From the NCBI RefSeq assembly GCF_000820045.1, contig NZ_CDBJ01000043.1, forward strand, positions 223,320-287,319: 64,000 bases of DNA, in the 5' to 3' direction. The notes beneath the pieces are model-generated. The model saw only the letters and a list, made by a program, of their open reading frames with translations. It had not been told where the DNA came from and ran no database searches. The translations under genes and the position numbers were made by a program. This document shows positions 45,792-55,328 of the stretch, in pieces (the first letter of the stretch is position 1; each line of letters opens with the position of its first letter). This DNA comes from Aeromonas rivuli. GTDB lineage: Bacteria > Pseudomonadota > Gammaproteobacteria > Enterobacterales > Aeromonadaceae.

Positions 45792-46898
45792 TCAGATGAC
45801 CACCAGCTCGCCTTCGAGGGCTCCCGCCTCATCGAGGGCTTGCAGTATGGCCATGACATCATCCGGGGTGGCTCCCAGGGAGTTGACCGCCTTGACGATC
45901 ACCTCGAGGGAGGTCCCTTCCGGCCAGACAAACATATTGTTGCGCTCCCGATCAACCTGGATCTGGGAGTTCGGTGTGGTGGTGGTCTGCCCATTGGAGA
46001 AGGCGTTGGGCTGACTCACCGTCTGGCTCTCGCCTATGGTGACAGTGAGACTACCATGGCTGACCGCCGCCTTGCGCACCTTGACCCCCTGCCCCATCAC
46101 CACGGTGCCGGTCCGGCTGTTGAATACCACCCTGGGCCGCGCCTTGCCAAGGTCAATCTGGATGTCTTCGAGCAAGGCCATGAAGGAGATACGTTGGCTC
46201 TCATCCTTGGGGGCCGCCAACTGGATGCGGCCCGCGCTCACCGCCCTGGCCACCGGCCCCAACTGGGCATTGATGGCGCGCTCCACGTTGCGAGCGGTTC
46301 GGAAGTTGGGTTGATGCAGGTTGAGGGTCACTTCAGGCTTGTCGGCGAAGCTGTTGACCGCCTCCCGCTCTATGATGGCGCCATTGGGGATGATACCTGC
46401 GGTCGGGACATTGATGGTGACCGAGGAGCCGGACTGGCCTTCGGCCTTCACCCCGGCGACCACCAGATTGCCCTGGGCGACCGCATAGACTTCACCGTCA
46501 ATACCCCGCAGTGGCGTCAACAGCAAGGAGCCGCCACGCAGGCTCTTGGCATCGCCGATGGAGGTGACTGTCACGTCCACCAGCTGGCCCTTGCCCGCCA
46601 GGGCAGGCAGGGTCGCCTGCACCGACACCGCGGCCACGTTCTTGAGCTTGGGATCGATATCGTCAGGCAGCTGCACACCGAACTGCTTGAGCATGTTGGC
46701 CATCGACTGACCGGTGAATTTGACCTGGCTGCGATCCCCGGTGCCGGACAGACCGACCACCAGGCCATAGCCCACCAACTGGTTGGGGCGCAGTCCCTGC
46801 ACGTCCGCAATGTCGAGCAGAGCACGCTTGCTGGCCGGTGCCGCCGTCGCAAGCAGGGGCAGAACCAGGCAGAGCAGGGCAGGAAGCCACTTTTTCAT
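45792..46898 (-). CDS. flgI: Lateral flagellar P-ring protein FlgI
   Basis: Periplasmic P-ring subunit. The 368-aa precursor starts at 46898 with a signal peptide ([20 protein letters not shown], cleavage near residue 20), then [30 protein letters not shown], the conserved mature start. C-terminal [28 protein letters not shown] is typical. It lies 8 bases after flgH. Confidence 0.96.
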   Translation of the reverse strand: MKKWLPALLCLVLPLLATAAPASKRALLDIADVQGLRPNQLVGYGLVVGLSGTGDRSQVKFTGQSMANMLKQFGVQLPDDIDPKLKNVAAVSVQATLPALAGKGQLVDVTVTSIGDAKSLRGGSLLLTPLRGIDGEVYAVAQGNLVVAGVKAEGQSGSSVTINVPTAGIIPNGAIIEREAVNSFADKPEVTLNLHQPNFRTARNVERAINAQLGPVARAVSAGRIQLAAPKDESQRISFMALLEDIQIDLGKARPRVVFNSRTGTVVMGQGVKVRKAAVSHGSLTVTIGESQTVSQPNAFSNGQTTTTPNSQIQVDRERNNMFVWPEGTSLEVIVKAVNSLGATPDDVMAILQALDEAGALEGELVVI

Positions 46899-46906
46899 AA
46901 GAGTCC

Positions 46907-47581
46907 TCAAAATGGCGCAAAGGCTGAGCTGAAGAAGCGGCTCAACCACCCCATCTGGTTGCTGTCTGCCAAGGCACCTCGCCCGGCATAGGTGATGCGG
47001 GCGTCGGCGATGCGCTGGGAAGAGATGCGATTGCGCTGATCGATGTCTTCGACCCGCACCATGCCGCCGAGCCGCACATACTCGTCCCCCTGGTTGAGAC
47101 GGATCCACTTCTCGCCGCGGATCCCTATCACCCCATTGGGCATCACCTCTGCCACTGTGACCGTGATGGCACCGGACAGGGTGTTTTGCTGGCTGGACGT
47201 CGCGCCGCCGTCAAAATCCCGGTCAGCGCTCAGGGTTGCCCCCCAGTCGGTGCGCACCTCACCGCCGATGGACGGGGCCGGTACATTGAGACTGCTGCTC
47301 TTGCTGGTACTGGTATTGGCCTTCTTGCTGGATTGGGTTCGCTCCTCCAGCATGACGGTCAAGATGTCGCCGACCCGATAGGCGCGCCTGTCCTGAAACA
47401 GGGTGAACATATAGTTGTCGCGATAGAGGCTGCCATCCTCGCCACTGGCCGCCACGGGCAGATTGGGACGCGAGGGGGCCCACTGCTCTTCACCCGGCTC
47501 GGGGGCGCGCAGCTCATAGGTGGCGCAGCCACCGAGCAGCAACACCAGCCAGAGACTCTGCCTGAACACGCTCATCATCAC
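46907..47581 (-). CDS. flgH: Lateral flagellar L-ring lipoprotein FlgH
   Basis: Outer-membrane L-ring subunit. The 224-aa precursor has a lipoprotein signal with lipobox LGGC (about residues 16-19) followed by [12 protein letters not shown]. Further family segments are [21 protein letters not shown] and [27 protein letters not shown] (quoted in parts). A GTG at 47581 overlaps the flgG stop; ATG codons at 47578 and 47575 are alternatives. Confidence 0.94.
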   Translation of the reverse strand: MMMSVFRQSLWLVLLLGGCATYELRAPEPGEEQWAPSRPNLPVAASGEDGSLYRDNYMFTLFQDRRAYRVGDILTVMLEERTQSSKKANTSTSKSSSLNVPAPSIGGEVRTDWGATLSADRDFDGGATSSQQNTLSGAITVTVAEVMPNGVIGIRGEKWIRLNQGDEYVRLGGMVRVEDIDQRNRISSQRIADARITYAGRGALADSNQMGWLSRFFSSAFAPF

Positions 47582-48363
47582 AGGGCCTGGGTCACGAACT
47601 TCAGCATCTGATCCGCCGCCGAGACCACCTTGGCATTCATCTCATAGGCGCGCTGGGTGGTGATCATGTCGACCATCTCTTCCACCACATTGACGTTGGA
47701 ACTCTCCAGGGTGTACTGCTTGATGGCCCCCATGGCATCCTCGCCAGGCACCCCTTCGATCGCCTCACCGGAGGCTCCGGTGGCCCGATACAGGTTACCG
47801 CCCAGCGCCTCCAGACCGGCCGGATTGGCGAAGTTGGTCAGGGTGATCCGGCCGAGCTCCACGTTCTCCTGCTGGCCCGGCAGAGTGGCACTGACGGTGC
47901 CATCTGTGCCGATGGAGACCTTGGTGGCATTGTCCGGGATCTGGATCTGCGGCAGCATGGGCAGGCCATCGGCATTGACCAGCAACCCCTCGGCGCTGCG
48001 ATGCCACTGGCCATTGCGGCTATAGGCGGTTTCACCATCCGGGCGCTCTACCCCGAAGAAACCCGCCCCGACCACCGCCATGTCCAGTTCCTGGTTGGTA
48101 TTCTGGAACTGACCCGAGGTGAACACCTTCTGGGTCCCGACCACCCGAACCCCGTTCCCCATCTGGATGCCGATCGGCGCCAGATTCTGTTGATCCTGCT
48201 GGGCACCCGGTTGGCGCTGGACCTGATAGAAGAGGTCTTCGAAAGCAACCCTATCTCGCTTGAAGCCGACCGTGTTGACGTTGGCCAGGTTGTTGGAAAT
48301 GCTGGCCATCTTGGCATCTTGTGCCGACAGGCCGGTCTTGCTGACCCATAATGCTGCGTGCAT
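47578..48363 (-). CDS. flgG: Lateral flagellar distal rod protein FlgG
   Basis: Distal rod subunit. The 261-aa protein has the rod/hook signature SNNLANVNTVGFKRDRVAFEDLFYQ at residues about 25-48 (key NNLANVNTVGFK), the central FlgG domain, and the C-terminal NVNVVEEMVDMITTQRAYEMNAKVVSAADQ motif (key MITTQRAYEMN). It overlaps flgH by 4 bases. A hairpin GGATCCGGCC/GGCCGGGTCC lies in the 66-base flgF-flgG gap. Confidence 0.96.
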   Translation of the reverse strand: MHAALWVSKTGLSAQDAKMASISNNLANVNTVGFKRDRVAFEDLFYQVQRQPGAQQDQQNLAPIGIQMGNGVRVVGTQKVFTSGQFQNTNQELDMAVVGAGFFGVERPDGETAYSRNGQWHRSAEGLLVNADGLPMLPQIQIPDNATKVSIGTDGTVSATLPGQQENVELGRITLTNFANPAGLEALGGNLYRATGASGEAIEGVPGEDAMGAIKQYTLESSNVNVVEEMVDMITTQRAYEMNAKVVSAADQMLKFVTQAL

Positions 48364-48429
48364 CGACTCTCTCCACTGCGTTCATGAGGACCCGGCCAGG
48401 GGCCGGATCCGAAATATTGCCCCTGAGGG

Positions 48430-49164
48430 TTAACCCTGGCCCGAGATGAGGCGGGCGCCCTGGCGGGCCTGATCGTCTGCCGTCTTCATCAACTTGACCT
48501 GCAATTCGAAGTTGCGGGTCAGTGCCATGCTGCCGATCAGCTCGTCGACCGCGTTGACGTTGCCCCCTTCCAGGAAGCCGGAGGCCATCACCACCTCTTC
48601 ACTCGGCTCGGCATCGCCGCCCTGGCGCAGGCGAAACAAGCCATCCAGTCCCTTGACCAGCTCGCTGGCCGCCGGATTGACCAGCTTGAGCCGTCCCACA
48701 TCGAGGCGGGCGCCCCCACCGGGAGGCGTGATGCTCAGGGAGCCATCATTGCCGAAACTGAGATCCCGATAGGCCGGCACCACCAGTTCACCGCCATCCC
48801 CCAGCACGGGGCGGCCATTGAGGCTGAGCAGGCCATCGGCATCGACTTCCAGATTGCCGGCCCGGGTATAGGCCTCTGCACCATCTGCCGTTTGCACCGT
48901 CAGAAAACCCTCACCACGCACCGCCACGTCCAGCTTGCGATCCGTCTGCATCAGGGCACCGGCTCGAAAGTCGGTGCCGGCTACCTCTTCCCGCGCCATG
49001 ACGCGGCTCTGGTAACCATCCCCGCTCAAGGCGTAAGCGGAGACCCGCTCGAAATCGGCTCGAAAACCCGCCGTGTTGAGGTTCGCCAGGTTGTTGGCCC
49101 GGATCTGCTGGGCGACCAGGGAGTGCTGGGCGCCGGACATGGCGGTGTAGATTAGCTTTTCCAC
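48430..49164 (-). CDS. flgF: Lateral flagellar proximal rod protein FlgF
   Basis: Proximal rod subunit. The 244-aa protein starts MEKLIYTAMSGAQHSLVAQQ with the rod signature ANNLANLNTAGFRADFERV and ends with the D0 helix SMALTRNFELQVKLMKTADDQ. It is located between flgE and flgG, as in most flagellar operons. Confidence 0.95.
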   Translation of the reverse strand: MEKLIYTAMSGAQHSLVAQQIRANNLANLNTAGFRADFERVSAYALSGDGYQSRVMAREEVAGTDFRAGALMQTDRKLDVAVRGEGFLTVQTADGAEAYTRAGNLEVDADGLLSLNGRPVLGDGGELVVPAYRDLSFGNDGSLSITPPGGGARLDVGRLKLVNPAASELVKGLDGLFRLRQGGDAEPSEEVVMASGFLEGGNVNAVDELIGSMALTRNFELQVKLMKTADDQARQGARLISGQG

Positions 49165-49173
49165 GGATCAGCC

Positions 49174-50376
49174 TCAGAAGGAGTTGAAGAGCACCTGGGT
49201 CATCTTGTCTGCCGAGCTGATGCTCTTGGCGTTCGCCTGGTAGTTGCGCTGAGAGGTCATCAGGTTCACCAGCTCACCGGTCAAGTCCACGTTGGAGCCC
49301 TCGTAGGCGCCCGAGGTCAGCGAACCCAGGGTGCCGCTGCCCGGGGCACCGACCACTGGCTGACCGGAGGAGAAGGATTGCTGCCAGGTGGTGTTGTTGC
49401 TCTGCAGCAGACCATTGGGGTTGGCGAAATTGGCCATGACCACCTGCCCCTGCAACAGGCTCTGACCATTGGTGAAGGTGGCGTAGACGCCGCCATCCCC
49501 ATCGATGCGGACCCCGGTCAGGTCGCCGGAGGTGTAACCGTTGGACTGGTTGCGGCTGACGTTGAAGTCGGAGGCATACTGGCTGAACTTGCTCAGACCG
49601 ATGTCCAGGGTCATGGGCTCCGCACCCTGCGGTGTCAGGGCCAGGGTCGCCTTGTCGGCACCGCTGCCCACCGCATCAAAAGAACCATCCGTATTGAACT
49701 TGAGGTTGGTGGTGGTCCCGTTGGCGACGCCATCGACCGTGTAGTGCACCTGCCAGTCGTTGCTGCCAACCTTGACGAAATACTGGGTGACATTGTGTTC
49801 GCTGCCCAGGGAGTCAAACACCTTGCTGGACTGGGAGAAGTTGTAGCTCTCCGCCTTGCTGGCATCGAACGGATTGAGCGTGGTGTCTATGTTGCTGGCA
49901 TCCGCCTTCAGATTGCCCACAAACTCCAGGGAGTCGGAGGCCTTGGCGGGCAGACTGCCGGTACCCACCTGCAGATCGCCCACAACCCCCGTCTGCAACT
50001 GACCGGCGCCGTTGACGGTATAGCCTTGCAGGCGATCCCCGGTCGAGGTGGTGAGGTAGTTGTTGGCATCGCGCTGGAACATGCCGGCACGGGTGTAGGA
50101 GGTCTGGCCGTTGCCATCCTTGAGCTGGAAGAAACCATTGCCGGAGATCGCCAGATCCAGACCACGGCCGGTGCGCATCAGATCGCCGTTGCGATCGAAG
50201 TTCTGGGAGACGTTGTTCATCTCGACCCCACCCGCCTGGCCGCCACCATAGATGGCTGCAAACTCGGCACGGCTCGATTTGAAACCGGCGGTGCTGACGT
50301 TGGCTACGTTGTTGCTGATGACGCTCAATTCCTGGTTAACGGCGCGCAGGCCGCTCAGTCCGATACTAAAAGACAC
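49174..50376 (-). CDS. flgE: Lateral flagellar hook protein FlgE
   Basis: Structural hook subunit. The 400-aa protein begins MSFSIGLSGLRAVNQELSVI with NNVANVSTAGFKSSRAEFA, has the central hook domains, and ends VDLTGELVNLMTSQRNYQANAKSISSADKM (key LMTSQRNYQANAK). It is 18 bases after flgD, whose product caps hook growth. Confidence 0.96.
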   Translation of the reverse strand: MSFSIGLSGLRAVNQELSVISNNVANVSTAGFKSSRAEFAAIYGGGQAGGVEMNNVSQNFDRNGDLMRTGRGLDLAISGNGFFQLKDGNGQTSYTRAGMFQRDANNYLTTSTGDRLQGYTVNGAGQLQTGVVGDLQVGTGSLPAKASDSLEFVGNLKADASNIDTTLNPFDASKAESYNFSQSSKVFDSLGSEHNVTQYFVKVGSNDWQVHYTVDGVANGTTTNLKFNTDGSFDAVGSGADKATLALTPQGAEPMTLDIGLSKFSQYASDFNVSRNQSNGYTSGDLTGVRIDGDGGVYATFTNGQSLLQGQVVMANFANPNGLLQSNNTTWQQSFSSGQPVVGAPGSGTLGSLTSGAYEGSNVDLTGELVNLMTSQRNYQANAKSISSADKMTQVLFNSF

Positions 50377-50394
50377 TGTGTCGCTCCTATGGGC

Positions 50395-51072
50395 TTATGC
50401 CGATTTGCCAAACTGGATGGCGCTGAACAGGGGGACTTCCCCAACGCCCGCCACCTCTAACATGATGTCGCCGGTGCCGGGCAGGGTGACCCTGTCCACC
50501 GTACTGGAGACATAGTGCTTGCTCTGCACCTTGCTCCCGGCCAGGGAGGCTTTCACCTCAAAGCTGTACTCGCCGGCGGGTAATACCGGCAGGTCGTAAT
50601 CGATGCCACCAGCCTTGCTCTCACCCCAGTTGCGGGTCGCAACCAGGGTGCCATGTTGATCAAATACCTTGAGCTCGACCTGGTCGGCCGCGCCACCCAG
50701 CTCAATCTGGCCCCGTATCGCCTTCTCTGCCCCCTGCTTGAGGGAAGCAGTCGGCACCATGACATCCCGACCGATCAGATCCGTGCTCTGCAGCACCTGC
50801 TGGGTATCCATCATGGCGATGGACTTTTGCTGCAATACCTTCAACTGCTCGACCCCCTCCACCATGCTGAACTGGGCCAGCTGGGTGACGTATTGGGAGC
50901 CGTCGAGGGGATTGGTGGGATCCTGATTCTGGAGCTGGGCCACCATCATCTGCAAAAACTCGTTGCGCAGCTGCATGCCACCGCTCGCCGTGCCGTTGCC
51001 AGCGATGTTGTCATCCAGGCTCTGACTGATGCTGCGGGCCGTGTCCAGGCTACTGACCTGAGGAAGGCTCAT
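50395..51072 (-). CDS. flgD: Lateral flagellar hook cap / scaffold FlgD
   Basis: Scaffold needed for hook assembly. The 225-aa protein has the N-terminal secretion and assembly segment FLQMMVAQLQNQDPTNPLDGSQYVTQLAQFSMVEG (key QLQNQDPTNPLD, about residues 38-70) and a C-terminal FnIII-like/Tudor domain with LPAGEYSFEVKA. It follows flgC by 2 bases. Confidence 0.95.
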   Translation of the reverse strand: MSLPQVSSLDTARSISQSLDDNIAGNGTASGGMQLRNEFLQMMVAQLQNQDPTNPLDGSQYVTQLAQFSMVEGVEQLKVLQQKSIAMMDTQQVLQSTDLIGRDVMVPTASLKQGAEKAIRGQIELGGAADQVELKVFDQHGTLVATRNWGESKAGGIDYDLPVLPAGEYSFEVKASLAGSKVQSKHYVSSTVDRVTLPGTGDIMLEVAGVGEVPLFSAIQFGKSA

Positions 51073-51074
51073 GA

Positions 51075-51497
51075 TCAGACCTGCCCGAGGCGCAGGAGAC
51101 CCTGCTGCATGCTGGAGATACGATTGATGACCTCCACCGAGGTCTCAAAGCCGCGCGAGGCACTCATCATGTCGGCCATCTCCTCCACTGCATTGACGTT
51201 GGAGTGGTACACGAAGCCATCCTCATCGGCCAGGGGATTGGTCGGCTCCAGCCGCCGCTCAATCTGGCGATCGGATTGCACTATGCCGGCAATCTGTACC
51301 TGGGCGGCCCCCATGCCATCGGCATCCTGAACCCGCTGATACAGGGTGGAGAACACCGGCTTGATGGCACGAAAAGCCTCCTCTTCCCGTCCCGCCACGC
51401 TATCGACGTTGGCAAGGTTGGAGGCGACGGTATCGAGACGGACCGTCTGTGCCCGCATGGCACTGCCGGCGATCTCATAGATTCGATTGAACGACAT
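51075..51497 (-). CDS. flgC: Lateral flagellar proximal rod protein FlgC
   Basis: Rod subunit. The 140-aa protein begins MSFNRIYEIAGSAMRAQTVR and has ASNLANVDSVAG in place of the usual N(L/I)AN motif, then YHSNVNAVEEMADMMSASRGFETSVEVINRI. Lengths and spacing are those of FlgC. It starts 2 bases after flgB. Confidence 0.95.
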   Translation of the reverse strand: MSFNRIYEIAGSAMRAQTVRLDTVASNLANVDSVAGREEEAFRAIKPVFSTLYQRVQDADGMGAAQVQIAGIVQSDRQIERRLEPTNPLADEDGFVYHSNVNAVEEMADMMSASRGFETSVEVINRISSMQQGLLRLGQV

Positions 51498-51499
51498 GA

Positions 51500-51889
51500 T
51501 TAACGGCCCTCGATCGCCTTGGCGATCCCGCTGAGTTTCATATTGAGGAAGGTCAGGCTGGTCTGAAAATCGGTGGCATTGTTGGCAAACTTGCTCTGCT
51601 CCACACTGAGCTCGGCGGTGTTGCCATCCATGGAGACCTGGTAAGGCATGCGGTAGAGGGGATGCTGCATATCATCCTGCAGACGCCCCCCCGCAATGGC
51701 ACCGCTCTCTTCCTTGGCCGCCACTTGCTGTGCGACCCGACCCAGAATGCTCTTATAATCCACGTCCCTGGCCAGATAGCCCGGGGTATCCACATTTGCC
51801 AGATTACCTGCGAGGATACGCGCCCTATCCGTTCGCACATTCAGGGCATAGGGATGTACCCCCAGCGCACTGTCAAATGAGATACTCAT
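51500..51889 (-). CDS. flgB: Lateral flagellar proximal rod protein FlgB
   Basis: Rod subunit at the base. The 129-aa protein shows RARILAGNLANVDTPGYLARDVDY (key GNLANVDTPGY, about residues 26-40) and the C-terminal NNATDFQTSLTFLNMKLSGIAKAI. It is the first gene of the flgB-flgL operon and is preceded by a sigma-54-like promoter. Confidence 0.95.
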   Translation of the reverse strand: MSISFDSALGVHPYALNVRTDRARILAGNLANVDTPGYLARDVDYKSILGRVAQQVAAKEESGAIAGGRLQDDMQHPLYRMPYQVSMDGNTAELSVEQSKFANNATDFQTSLTFLNMKLSGIAKAIEGR

Positions 51890-51934
51890 GCTTCATCCTC
51901 TCGTCAGCGAAATAGTCAGACCCGTGCAGGCCAT

Positions 51935-51950
51935 ATCAAGACTCATGCCA
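51935..51950 (-). promoter_or_regulatory. Candidate sigma-54 promoter for lateral flgB
   Basis: On the minus strand TGGCATGAGTCTTGAT fits the sigma-54 pattern TGGCACG-N4-TTGCW at 10 of 12 defined positions with correct spacing; the -12 element has GA in place of GC. It lies about 46 bases before the flgB ATG. LafK, a sigma-54 activator, is encoded at 59133, which fits. Confidence 0.5.
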
Positions 51951-51953
51951 ACC

Positions 51954-52754
51954 ATGAAAAATCACCCCGTTCGCCCTATGGCGTGGCCTCATACCCTGCC
52001 TGGCACGCATCAGGGGGAAGCTGGCTTTCCCGGCAGGAAGTGGGGCGGCCTCTTGTTGATGCTGCTGCTCGCCCTGTCTCCCGGGGTGCAAGCCCAGACG
52101 GAGACACTGGATATCACCGCCCTGGAGCAGACCCTGCGCCAACAGGCGCAACGTCAGCTCGACGATTATCTGACCCTGCAACGCTGGCAGGCCAACCGCG
52201 TCGATTATCAAGTCTGGCTCGCGCCAGCGGCGGCGCACCTGCCCCCTTGTCGACAAGCCCTCGGGTTGCAGGCTGGCGGTCTCTATCGCCAGCCCTGGGG
52301 TCGGCGCCCCTACCTCATCAGCTGCGGCGATCCCCAATGGCAACTCAGGGGCAGGGTCGATGTCAGCGTCTTCATGTCGGTCTGGGCCACGGCCCAGGAG
52401 ATAGCCAAGGGGCACCCAATCCAGGTCGCCGATCTGGTTGCCAAGGAGCTGGAAGTCAGCCGCATTCAGCGCGGTTTCACCCCGGCGAGCCTCTCCTTGC
52501 TCGAGCAAAAAAGCGGTCGCAGGCTGCGCACGGGCCAGCTGATCGGTGAACTCGACCTGCAGAAACAGTGGGCGGTGCGCCAGGGGGAAGGGGTACTGAT
52601 CCGGGCGGGTCAGGGCAGCTTTGCCGCCACGACACGGGGGGAGGCGCTGGAAAATGGCGCCATTGGCGAGGGTATCAGGGTACGCAACAACAGCTCGGGC
52701 AGAGAGATCCAGACCTGGGTGCTGGGCAAGGGCGAGGTGGAGACACGATTTTGA
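51954..52754 (+). CDS. flgA: Lateral flagellar P-ring assembly chaperone FlgA
   Basis: Periplasmic chaperone for FlgI. From the ATG at 51954 the product is 266 aa; a hydrophobic signal segment (GLLLMLLLALSPGVQAQ) sits at about residues 31-47, unusually far from this start, so the true start may be later or at 51945. The C-terminal SAF domain is clear: AQEIAKGHPIQVADLVAKELEVSR and GTRGEALENGAIGEGIRVRNNSSGREIQT (in parts; key RVRN, GREI). It is divergent from flgB and heads flgA-flgM-flgN. Confidence 0.9.
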   Translation: MKNHPVRPMAWPHTLPGTHQGEAGFPGRKWGGLLLMLLLALSPGVQAQTETLDITALEQTLRQQAQRQLDDYLTLQRWQANRVDYQVWLAPAAAHLPPCRQALGLQAGGLYRQPWGRRPYLISCGDPQWQLRGRVDVSVFMSVWATAQEIAKGHPIQVADLVAKELEVSRIQRGFTPASLSLLEQKSGRRLRTGQLIGELDLQKQWAVRQGEGVLIRAGQGSFAATTRGEALENGAIGEGIRVRNNSSGREIQTWVLGKGEVETRF

Positions 52755-52833
52755 GTGTTTTGAGCGAACAGTCCATTCAAGTTATGCTGAACCCCGGTCG
52801 CTTTACTCCAGTAGACCATCAGGAAGTGAACAT

Positions 52834-53106
52834 ATGAAGATCACCCGCGCCGACCTCATCCCGACTCAACCCCTGACTCAACGCAGGCAGGATGCGGCCC
52901 CAACGCCAAACCCACCTCGCCAGAGCGGTGAGAGCCAGATCAGTGCCACTGCCCAGACCATGGCACAAGCCAGTATCGCCCTGGCCGACACCCCGGATGT
53001 CGACATGGCCAAGGTCGAGCAGATCCGTCAGGCCATAGGCGAAGGGCATCTGAGCCTCGACATGGATGCCTTGAGCCAGGCCATATTGGAACTGCACCGT
53101 CGATGA
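52834..53106 (+). CDS. flgM: Lateral anti-sigma-28 factor FlgM
   Basis: Binds LafS until the hook is complete and is then exported. The 90-aa protein starts MKITRADLIPTQPLTQRRQD at 52834 with AGGAAGTGAAC upstream. The disordered N-terminal half and C-terminal sigma-binding helices (VDMAKVEQIRQAIGEGHLSLDMDALSQAILEL, key VEQIRQAI and LDMDALSQAI) match FlgM. It overlaps flgN by 4 bases. Confidence 0.94.
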   Translation: MKITRADLIPTQPLTQRRQDAAPTPNPPRQSGESQISATAQTMAQASIALADTPDVDMAKVEQIRQAIGEGHLSLDMDALSQAILELHRR

Positions 53107-53549
53107 GCCAATCCGCCAGCCCTCTGGATGCCAAACAGAGAGTCAAGCAACTGCTGCTCGGCATCCAGCGGGATCTCGGCCGCTATGGCGAGTTGCAACA
53201 GATGCTGCAGCGCCAGCATCTGTTGCTGGCGACCCACGAAGTGGATGCCTTGACCCAGCATAATCTGCAGCAAACTGAACTGATGAAGCAGATAGAGCAA
53301 CAGGCTCAGCAACGCTGCCAGCATCTGCTCGCCCTGGGCATGGCGCCCAATGAGCAGGGCATGGCCAAGCTGATCGCTCGCCTGCCCGCTCAGTTGCAAC
53401 ACACCATGACGGGCCAGTGGCAACAACTCGAGTCCAGCCTGCGCCAGTGCCAACAGCAGAACGATCGCAACGGTCGCCTGCTGGCGGGACAGATTGAAAC
53501 CCTGCATACCCTGCTCGGTCAGCGCCAGGAGTATGGCCAGGAAGCCTGA
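53103..53549 (+). CDS. flgN: Lateral flagellar export chaperone FlgN
   Basis: Cytoplasmic chaperone for FlgK and FlgL. The 148-aa helical protein is rich in Gln and Leu with FlgN-typical segments (LEQQAQQR-like IEQQAQQRCQHLLALG, IARLPAQLQ, RNGRLLAGQIETLHTLLGQ). It ends the flgA-flgM-flgN unit, converging on fliJ 24 bases later. Confidence 0.9.
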   Translation: MSQSASPLDAKQRVKQLLLGIQRDLGRYGELQQMLQRQHLLLATHEVDALTQHNLQQTELMKQIEQQAQQRCQHLLALGMAPNEQGMAKLIARLPAQLQHTMTGQWQQLESSLRQCQQQNDRNGRLLAGQIETLHTLLGQRQEYGQEA

Positions 53550-53573
53550 ACCTCAGGCTCTTCCCCCCCTGCG

Positions 53574-53984
53574 TCAACTACCCCGGGTACGATGGCGCAG
53601 GCCGCTTATCTCATCGAGCAGACGCTGCTCCTGTGACTCCCTGAGTCTCCTGTCCGCCAGTGCCCGCCGATCCAGCACCCCTTCCAATCCCTTCACGCGC
53701 CCGAACTGCTGGCGCAATTGCAACTCATGGCGATCCAGATCGAGGCGCGCCATCGCCGATTGCTGAACCTGATGGGCATGCAAGCGGCGCAGCTGGGCAT
53801 CCATCTGCTGACGATTTTGCAGCAACAGAGGGTGGAAACCCTGCCCCTGACCCAGGCTGGCGATCACCTCCTGCAATCTGAATGCCCGCAGCTCCTCACG
53901 CTGAGCCAGCTCACGCAACCGCTGACGCTCCTTGCCCATCTCGTCCAGCGCCTGCTGTTGTAAACCCAGATAGGCATTGAGCAC
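53574..53984 (-). CDS. fliJ: Lateral flagellar export chaperone FliJ
   Basis: Coiled-coil component of the export ATPase complex that links FliI to FlhA. The 136-aa product is almost wholly helical with heptads (LGLQQQALDEMGKERQRLRELAQREELR and later RLDLDRHELQLRQQFGRVKGLEGVLDRR). Identity is supported by length and its place directly after fliI. Confidence 0.85.
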   Translation of the reverse strand: MLNAYLGLQQQALDEMGKERQRLRELAQREELRAFRLQEVIASLGQGQGFHPLLLQNRQQMDAQLRRLHAHQVQQSAMARLDLDRHELQLRQQFGRVKGLEGVLDRRALADRRLRESQEQRLLDEISGLRHRTRGS

Positions 53985-53993
53985 TGTCTCTCC

Positions 53994-55328
53994 TTAGGCC
54001 GGGCGGCCAAGCGCCTGGCGCAACCCGGCAGGGGCCTCGGCCAGGGGGGTCACTTCATGGATCCCTTGCTGCAGCAGCGCCGCGATGGCGGGGTAACGCT
54101 GCACGGCCTCATCCATCTGGGCATCCGCCCCCGCCTGATAACCGCCAAGAGGCAGCAATTCGCGCACCTGCTGATAACGCCCCCACAGCTGGCGCAGGGT
54201 GACCGCCAGGGATTGCCACTCTGCCGGTACCACCTGAGGCATGACCCGGCTGACCGAGGCACCGATGTCGATGGCCGGATAGTGGCCCTCTTCGGCCAGG
54301 CGCCGGGTCAGCACTATGTGGCCATCCAGAATGGCGCGGGCCGCATCCACCACAGGATCTTGCTGATCGTCCCCTTCCGCCAGCACCGTATAGAAGGCGC
54401 TCAGGCTGCCATTGGGATCGACACCGTTACCGGCCCGCTCCACCAGCTGGGTCAACATGCTGAACACAGAAGGCGGATAACCCCGAGTGGCGGGTGGCTC
54501 ACCGATGGCCAGGGCTATCTCGCGCTGGGCCTGGGCATAACGGGTCAGGGAGTCCATCAGCAGCAACACGTCCTGGCCCTGCTCGCGAAAGTATTCGGCG
54601 AGGCGATGACAAAGCTGAGCCGCGCGCAGCCGCATCAGCGGGGATTGATCGGCCGGTGCTGCAATGACCACGGCCCGCGCCAGCCCCTCGCGGCCCAGGC
54701 TGTGTTCGATAAACTCGCGCACCTCGCGCCCTCGCTCGCCGATCAGACCGACGATGACGATCTGGGCCGTGGTGTTGCGGGTCATCATGCCAAGCAGCAT
54801 GCTCTTGCCGACCCCGGAGCCTGCGAATAACCCAAGCCGCTGACCCTTGCCGACCGTGAGCAAGCCATTGATGGCACGCACCCCGACGTCGAGGGGCTCG
54901 CGCACCGGGGTACGCTGCAGGGGATTGGGGGGGGAACTGAACAAGCTGACGCGCTCCCCGGCGTCTGGCAGCGGGAGGCCATCCAGAGGTTGCAACAAAC
55001 CATCGAGCACGCGGCCAAGCAGGTGATCGCCGACCCGGATCGTCTCCTCACCCGAGATGGGCAACACCCTCGCCCCCGAGTAGAGGCCACTCATGGCCTG
55101 CAACGGCATCAGGTAAGAGACGTCGCGATTGAAGCCGACCACCTCCGCCAGCAGATAGCCCTCGCCCGCGGTATCCACCCGGCAGCGCTGGCCCATGACC
55201 AGCTGGCAGCCAACCACTTCCAGGGTGAGCCCCGTGACCCGCACCAGCCGGCCATAACGGCGAAAGCCGGGGGCGGGCTCAAAGTCATCCAGTGCCGAAC
55301 TGAGCGCCTGCTGCAAACGCTTATCCAT
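53994..55328 (-). CDS. fliI: Lateral flagellar export ATPase FliI
   Basis: F1-beta-like ATPase of the type III export apparatus. The 444-aa protein has Walker A GLFAGSGVGKSMLLG (about residues 165-179), VGLIGERGREVREF, the Walker B region LLLMDSLTRYAQAQREIALAIGEPPATRGYP (key LLLMDSLTRYAQAQREI) and the C-terminal stalk. It starts within the last codons of fliH (8-base overlap). Confidence 0.97.
   Translation of the reverse strand: MDKRLQQALSSALDDFEPAPGFRRYGRLVRVTGLTLEVVGCQLVMGQRCRVDTAGEGYLLAEVVGFNRDVSYLMPLQAMSGLYSGARVLPISGEETIRVGDHLLGRVLDGLLQPLDGLPLPDAGERVSLFSSPPNPLQRTPVREPLDVGVRAINGLLTVGKGQRLGLFAGSGVGKSMLLGMMTRNTTAQIVIVGLIGERGREVREFIEHSLGREGLARAVVIAAPADQSPLMRLRAAQLCHRLAEYFREQGQDVLLLMDSLTRYAQAQREIALAIGEPPATRGYPPSVFSMLTQLVERAGNGVDPNGSLSAFYTVLAEGDDQQDPVVDAARAILDGHIVLTRRLAEEGHYPAIDIGASVSRVMPQVVPAEWQSLAVTLRQLWGRYQQVRELLPLGGYQAGADAQMDEAVQRYPAIAALLQQGIHEVTPLAEAPAGLRQALGRPA

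Noticed and set aside
51999-52020. TGGCACG -24-like element near flgA
   Set aside because: There is no TTGC at the -12 position, and it lies downstream of the chosen flgA start.
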